Positions 1-3,041 of a stretch of 5,641 nucleotides of DNA are shown here, piece by piece. Below the pieces are notes generated by a model. The model was not told the DNA's origin. It saw only the letters and a list, made by a program, of their open reading frames with translations, and made no database searches. The stretch is from Clostridia bacterium (GTDB taxonomy: Bacteria; Bacillota; Clostridia; Oscillospirales; CAG-272). A program made the position numbers and the translations under genes. The stretch lies in the NCBI GenBank assembly GCA_017466495.1, contig JAFTUB010000210.1, positions 1-5,641 of the forward strand. The letters are read 5' to 3'. Numbering within the stretch: the stretch's first letter is position 1; every line of letters starts with the position of its first letter.

Positions 1-1719
1 GCTCCGGTCATGATGCCTGTGGATATGGGGCAGTATCGGATCGTCCGCGCCGATGGCGGGGCTGCGGAAGAGGTATCTGCTGCCACCCGTCTGCATTCTG
101 CATTGTTGGCACAGTTTGGCAGTGCTCCGGAGCTGACCACCGACTGGGTGAGAACCGAGGCGGATATCCCCGCCGACACCCCCGAGATCCTGGTGGGAGC
201 TACCAATCGTGCCGAATCAAAGCAATTTGCCGAAGGGCTTCTGGCTGAGGATTATATCATCACGGTCAGCGGCCCCCGCGTGGTGATTCTCGGGGGAAGT
301 CCTGCCAAAACCGCCGAGGCGGTGGAATACTTCATTGCAAACTTCATGGGGTCAGGGGCGGCGCTTGCTCTGCCGGCAGATCTGCATTTCATCACCGCCG
401 GCAACTATCCTGCTGAGCTTTCGGTGGCAGGGCACCCTATTGCCGATTATTGTGTGGTGATCCCCGCCGGCAGCGACCGCTATACCCAATATGCCGCCGA
501 ACTGTTCTGCGAGGCTGTCCGGGAAGCCTGCGGGGTATCCCTGCAGGTTGTGGATGACAGTGCGCCCGCTGCCCCTTATGAGATCCGCCTGGGCAAAACT
601 GCCCGGGGCGGGACAGGAGATGTTCCCGTTGCCTTCGATGGCGTAAATCTTTGCATCATCGGAGCGGTGTCTGCCGACTCGTCTACACTGGTACGCACTG
701 TCCGCGGGTTGATTGCCCATCACCTCACTGATTTGCCCTATGAGACAAAAATCGATTTTTGCGCCGATATGCAGATCACCTGTACTCTGGAGACGGCAGA
801 AATTCCTGAGATTCCGCTGTTGGAAGGCAAGCGTGCCGTGGCGCTTACCGATCAGAAGAATGCCGAAGTGGCAGTGATCGATCTCGATGCCGACGATCCC
901 AAGGCGAAGGAGGCTGTTCTTTGGCAGTGGAGTCCCACCGCAGCCCTTGGATTCAACACCGATGGCTTTGGCACTTCGGTGGACGAAGCTAAGCTTCGCT
1001 ATGACGGGGTGAGCGGCCGTTTCCTGCTCTGCGTTACCTCCTCCGCCGGATTTATGGGTGTGGCTTCCTTCCCTGACGGGGAATGCGTCTGGAACACCAC
1101 GGACAAGATCGGTCCCCATTCCATTGAGCTTCTTCCGGGGGGCAACGTGGCAGTTGCCTCCAGCGGAAACGGCAATGATGACGTGGCGGGAATCCGGGTC
1201 TATGCCGCCTCCCAGGGGAAGAATAACCGTACCTATGCCGAGGCGCTTCTGCCCGGTGCCCACGGTGTGGTATGGGACGATACCCTCGGCGTGCTGTGGG
1301 GGTTGGGTCATAATGAGGTCTGTGCCTACCGCATCGGTGGAACTGCCGCATATCCCACCATCACCGAGGTGGAATCTCTGCGGATCGGCCTGCCCTGCAA
1401 GAGTGGACATGACCTGCAGCCTGATCCGAACCAGCCTGCTGTGATGTGGGTTGCCGCGGCCAAGCTTCTCCGTGTGGATAAGACTACGGGGCAGTGCACC
1501 GAAATGAAGGCTCCCCTCTATGTCAGCGGAACAAAATCCATCGGCAATTTCCCCGATGGAACCGTAGTGCGGAGTGCCGCTACAAAGGTGTACAAGGAAC
1601 ATGATACCGATACCCTCGCGATCTTCACGCCCAGGGAATCGGGGGGATGGGAGACGAAGAAGATCGTCTTCCGGGACCGTGCCTTCTATAAGGCGAGAAT
1701 CATTTCTCCGGCCTACTAA
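1..1719 (+). CDS. DUF6528 beta-propeller protein with duplicated N-terminal alpha/beta modules (5' partial)
   Basis: The frame is open from base 1 and ends at TAA (1717-1719). The first ATG (position 10) has no visible ribosome binding site, so the real start, probably with a signal peptide, lies upstream. Numbering from that Met, residues 270-569 carry motifs I associate with DUF6528, a predicted beta-propeller of unknown function: GPHSIELLPGGN (368-379), GAHGVVWD (416-423), GHDLQP (466-471) and SGTKSIGN (506-513). The first 250 residues hold two related modules, each a helix, a strand ending in a small-residue turn (EILVGATNR at 59-67, EIRLGKTAR at 191-199), a beta hairpin (82-96, 207-221) and a closing helix (99-113, 225-239). 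These resemble the N-terminal domain of GH67-type alpha-glucuronidases and related surface glycoside hydrolases. An extracellular, carbohydrate-related role is inference. No glycosidase catalytic domain is visible. The gene converges on the acetyltransferase gene and shares its terminator. Confidence 0.8.
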   Translation, partial: APVMMPVDMGQYRIVRADGGAAEEVSAATRLHSALLAQFGSAPELTTDWVRTEADIPADTPEILVGATNRAESKQFAEGLLAEDYIITVSGPRVVILGGSPAKTAEAVEYFIANFMGSGAALALPADLHFITAGNYPAELSVAGHPIADYCVVIPAGSDRYTQYAAELFCEAVREACGVSLQVVDDSAPAAPYEIRLGKTARGGTGDVPVAFDGVNLCIIGAVSADSSTLVRTVRGLIAHHLTDLPYETKIDFCADMQITCTLETAEIPEIPLLEGKRAVALTDQKNAEVAVIDLDADDPKAKEAVLWQWSPTAALGFNTDGFGTSVDEAKLRYDGVSGRFLLCVTSSAGFMGVASFPDGECVWNTTDKIGPHSIELLPGGNVAVASSGNGNDDVAGIRVYAASQGKNNRTYAEALLPGAHGVVWDDTLGVLWGLGHNEVCAYRIGGTAAYPTITEVESLRIGLPCKSGHDLQPDPNQPAVMWVAAAKLLRVDKTTGQCTEMKAPLYVSGTKSIGNFPDGTVVRSAATKVYKEHDTDTLAIFTPRESGGWETKKIVFRDRAFYKARIISPAY

Positions 1720-1758
1720 AAAAGAGAAGCCGCGCCTGTGGCGCGGCTTCTCTTTTTT
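1718..1758. terminator. Bidirectional intrinsic terminator between convergent genes
   Basis: A perfect inverted repeat: GAGAAGCCGCGC (1724-1735), a 5-nt loop (1736-1740) and GCGCGGCTTCTC (1741-1752). It is flanked by A6 (1718-1723) and T6 (1753-1758), which extend the pairing to 18 bp. On the plus strand the U tract follows the stem just after the DUF6528 stop codon, which the A tract overlaps. On the minus strand the same hairpin ends in U6 just past the GNAT stop at 1761. It can therefore terminate both transcripts. Confidence 0.93.
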
Positions 1759-1760
1759 CG

Positions 1761-2273
1761 TTATTCGGCGTCCCATTCCAGGTAGCCGCTGGTGAAGGGA
1801 AGATGGTCGAATTTCTTCGTCCCTGTGTGCACAAATCCGTGGGAGATGTACCAGTTCTTGAGCACGGTACTCTCCTCGATGATGCCGAGTTTGAGAACCT
1901 TTCCGCCCATGGAGCGCACTTTTTCTTTTGCATGATCCAGCAGACGTCGGCCGAAGCCCAAGTGGCGGAACTCGGGCAGAACCGCCAGGTTGTGCAGTTC
2001 AAAGTTGGCTTCCCCTTCCTTCGACAGCGATACATAGCCGACGAGCTTCTCGCCGGCATAAAGACCGTACATATGCCAGCCCCAGTTCATCTGCGTTTCG
2101 AGAAAGGTGAGAGGAATAAAGCTGGTATGCTTGGGGCAGTTCTCCCGGGTCAGGCCAAACTCCTTCGCCACGGTACCAAAGCTTTGGTGAATCACCGACA
2201 GGCATGCCTGAAGTTCGTCTTGAGTGACTTCATGAATCGCAATGGTGGGGGAAGGGGGAATCGAAATGCTCAT
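1761..2273 (-). CDS. GNAT family N-acetyltransferase
   Basis: A complete 170-residue protein with ATG at 2273-2271 and TAA at 1763-1761. It belongs to the GNAT fold, which transfers an acetyl group from acetyl-CoA to an amine. The signature is motif A, strand LHNLAVLPEF (93-102) followed by the pyrophosphate-binding turn RHLGFG (103-108, matching R/Q-x-x-G-x-G/A) and helix RRLLDHAKEK. Motif B follows around 127-147 (LKLGIIEE, then LKNWYISHGF). The N-terminal part (12-60) contains an acceptor-side segment with ENCPKHTSF (44-52), and the C-terminus reads HTGTKKFDHLPF, both of which I associate with an uncharacterised clostridial acetyltransferase subgroup. The substrate cannot be read from sequence. 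The start is fixed by AGGAGG six bases upstream. The gene lies 86 bp downstream of rpsT on the same strand, behind the rpsT terminator. A link to ribosomal protein acetylation (as for RimI) would be speculation. Confidence 0.92.
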   Translation of the reverse strand: MSISIPPSPTIAIHEVTQDELQACLSVIHQSFGTVAKEFGLTRENCPKHTSFIPLTFLETQMNWGWHMYGLYAGEKLVGYVSLSKEGEANFELHNLAVLPEFRHLGFGRRLLDHAKEKVRSMGGKVLKLGIIEESTVLKNWYISHGFVHTGTKKFDHLPFTSGYLEWDAE

Positions 2274-2279
2274 GATAAA

Positions 2280-2285
2280 CCTCCT
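2280..2285 (-). promoter_or_regulatory. Ribosome binding site of the GNAT gene
   Basis: The minus strand reads AGGAGG, six bases before the ATG at 2273. This full match to the Firmicute anti-Shine-Dalgarno sequence fixes the start codon and suggests efficient translation if a transcript reaches it. Confidence 0.9.
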
Positions 2286-2312
2286 GTGCGGAAATAGTGT
2301 GAGGGCAGGGAA

Positions 2313-2350
2313 GAGAAAAACGCCGCGGATTACTCCGCGGCGCTTTTCTC
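2313..2350 (-). terminator. Intrinsic terminator of rpsT
   Basis: On the minus strand, ten bases after the rpsT stop, an 8-bp GC stem CGCCGCGG / CCGCGGCG (2342-2335 with 2328-2321) closes a 6-nt loop and is followed by U5 then CUC (2320-2313). The flanking GAGAAAA and UUUUCUC tracts extend the pairing after one mismatch (2320 against 2343). The plus-strand orientation has only a T4 run broken by C and has no gene to terminate. It separates rpsT from the GNAT gene. Confidence 0.9.
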
Positions 2351-2359
2351 TGAATCAAC

Positions 2360-2623
2360 TCAGGCGAGCGTATTCATCATCTTGGCATACTGGCTCTTCT
2401 TGTGAGCAGCCTTGTTCTTGTGAACGAGACCGCAGGCAGCAGCCTTGTCGATCTTCTTCACAGCAGCGGTGTAAGCAGCAGCTGCAGCAGCCTTGTCACC
2501 AGCGGTGACGGCAGCCTCAAACTTCTTCATGGAAGTACGGAGCTGGGTGCGTGCGATCTTGTTCTGCAGAGTCTTGGCCTCAATGACCTTGACGCGCTTC
2601 TTGGCGGATTTGATGTTCGGCAA
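2360..2623 (-). CDS. rpsT: Small ribosomal subunit protein S20 (bS20)
   Basis: An 87-residue basic, alanine- and lysine-rich protein that binds 16S rRNA in the body of the 30S subunit. The N-terminus MPNIKSAKKRVKV and the C-terminal stretch GLVHKNKAAHKKSQYAK (65-81) are diagnostic for bS20; the length matches the family (about 85-90). An alanine-rich helix (45-54) is encoded by a run of GCA/GCT/GCC codons. I choose TTG (2623-2621) as start: it gives the exact family N-terminus and lies 8 bases after the SD core GGAGG. The in-frame GTG at 2632 would add three residues but overlaps that SD. The stop is TGA at 2362-2360. E. coli rpsT also starts with UUG, where the weak codon takes part in autogenous control; whether that holds here is unknown. 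It is transcribed away from rpoB from the shared intergenic region. Confidence 0.97.
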   Translation of the reverse strand: MPNIKSAKKRVKVIEAKTLQNKIARTQLRTSMKKFEAAVTAGDKAAAAAAYTAAVKKIDKAAACGLVHKNKAAHKKSQYAKMMNTLA

Positions 2624-2629
2624 CGTGTT

Positions 2630-2637
2630 CACCTCCC
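2630..2637 (-). promoter_or_regulatory. rpsT ribosome binding site, deciding the TTG start
   Basis: The minus strand reads GGGAGGTG. The GGAGG core (2636-2632) sits 8 bases before TTG (2623), which is optimal spacing. The only upstream alternative, GTG at 2632-2630, lies inside the SD itself and cannot be served by it. Confidence 0.85.
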
Positions 2638-2655
2638 TTTATCGAATGATGGTTT

Positions 2656-2690
2656 GCGACACGACCGCGCCTGAGAGGTTGCGCCGCCGC
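2656..2690 (-). promoter_or_regulatory. Possible hairpin in the rpsT 5' leader
   Basis: The predicted rpsT transcript has about 80 nt of leader. On the minus strand GCGGCG (2690-2685) can pair with TGTCGC (2661-2656, two G-U pairs), with ACC/GGU pairing inside; an alternative GCGC/GCGC stem also exists. No U tract follows, so it is not a terminator. Autogenous control by S20 is conceivable by analogy with other ribosomal protein leaders, but I do not recognise a known leader motif. Confidence 0.3.
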
Positions 2691-2709
2691 ATCTGTCTAT
2701 CAGCTATAT

Positions 2710-2738
2710 ATGATACCACGGATTGCGGAAAAAAGCAA
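2710..2738 (-). promoter_or_regulatory. rpsT promoter (extended -10)
   Basis: On the minus strand a -35 TTGCTT (2738-2733), a 17-bp spacer and a -10 TATCAT (2715-2710, five of six consensus) are present. The spacer ends in TGG, giving the TG of an extended -10 that can compensate for the weak -35. Transcription would start near 2703. A/T-rich DNA with long T runs lies just upstream of the -35 and could serve as an UP element. Confidence 0.75.
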
Positions 2739-2803
2739 GAGCTTTTTGACAAAAAAAGAAAAAAATTTTGCGCTTATTTTACTTTCCAATTGTGCCAGGA
2801 TGG

Positions 2804-2841
2804 AAAAAACTTCAGAAAACGCAAAAAAAGAACAGAAAAAA
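2804..2841 (+). promoter_or_regulatory. Near-phased A-tracts upstream of the rpoB promoter (UP-element-like)
   Basis: Four A runs (2804-2809, 2816-2819, 2823-2829, 2836-2841) have centres 8 to 13 bp apart, averaging about one helical turn. The last ends two bases before the -35. Such tracts bend DNA and can bind the RNA polymerase alpha C-terminal domain. The activating role here is inferred from position and composition. Confidence 0.5.
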
Positions 2842-2843
2842 GC

Positions 2844-2872
2844 TTGACAAGCTGGACAACTCATGCTATAAT
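2844..2872 (+). promoter_or_regulatory. Consensus sigma-A promoter of rpoB
   Basis: TTGACA (2844-2849), a 17-bp spacer and TATAAT (2867-2872) match consensus at all twelve positions. The spacer ends in TGC, completing a TGnTATAAT extended -10. The start is predicted near 2879, leaving a leader of about 160 nt before rpoB. With A-tracts directly upstream this should be among the strongest promoters in the genome, in keeping with an RNA polymerase subunit gene. Confidence 0.92.
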
Positions 2873-2879
2873 TATATAC

Positions 2880-3041
2880 TGCATTATAATTGCTTATTCT
2901 GCGCTTGCGGAAGAAAGCAATTGATTTGTCCACTTATTATATATATCCTTGCACCGCCGGTTTTTCGGTGGAGTTTCCCCTGTTTCGGCGGCGTCCGGGC
3001 GGGACGGCGCGATATTTACATTGAATGGAGTGATTGAATTT
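2880..3041 (+). promoter_or_regulatory. Structured 5' leader of rpoB
   Basis: This stretch between the predicted transcription start and rpoB has no convincing gene. Its first part (2888-2922) forms a long hairpin: AATTGCTT/AAGCAATT (2888-2895 with 2915-2922), then TTCTGC/GCGGAA (2897-2902 with 2907-2912, one G-U) around loop GCTT. An A/T-rich spacer follows (2923-2950). The GC-rich second part can fold in competing ways: CCGCCG (2954-2959) can pair with CGGTGG (2966-2971) or with CGGCGG (2986-2991), and CGTCC (2992-2996) pairs with GGACG (3002-3006). No terminator-like U tract follows these stems. I recognise no known riboswitch or ribosomal protein leader. It may be a regulatory or stabilising leader. 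Confidence 0.5.
3027..3035 (+). promoter_or_regulatory. rpoB ribosome binding site
   Basis: GGAGTGATT resembles the Firmicute GGAGGTGATT sequence with one G missing. The GGAG core lies 11 bases before ATG (3042), slightly longer than optimal. It is weaker than the SDs of rpsT and the GNAT gene. The ATG is supported by alignment of the following residues to RpoB N-termini. Confidence 0.7.

Noticed and set aside
10..12. ATG at position 10 as the true start of the DUF6528 gene
   Set aside because: The frame is open to the window edge, no SD is visible in the nine bases available, and an exported protein would need a signal peptide upstream. The start is treated as unknown.
352..1776. A 474-codon minus-strand open frame opposite the DUF6528 gene
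   Set aside because: Also in mirrored codon register, it runs through the terminator hairpin and overlaps the end of the GNAT gene. It has no credible protein features.
1803..2297. A 164-codon plus-strand open frame opposite the GNAT gene
   Set aside because: The minus-strand GNAT has a perfect SD, family motifs and its own terminator; this frame has none and is a shadow.
2406..2490. GCAGC-type repeats within rpsT
   Set aside because: They are the codons of the alanine-rich helix of S20, not an independent repeat element.
2746..2751. A second plus-strand TTGACA
   Set aside because: No -10-like hexamer lies 16-19 bp downstream; the nearest A/T-rich candidate is about 22 bp away.
2768..3037. 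An open frame across the rpoB promoter and leader
   Set aside because: It starts before the promoter, lacks an SD, is Lys/Tyr-rich only because the DNA is A/T-rich, and has no family resemblance. A TTG-initiated leader peptide inside it (about 2905-3022) was also considered and dropped for lack of an SD.
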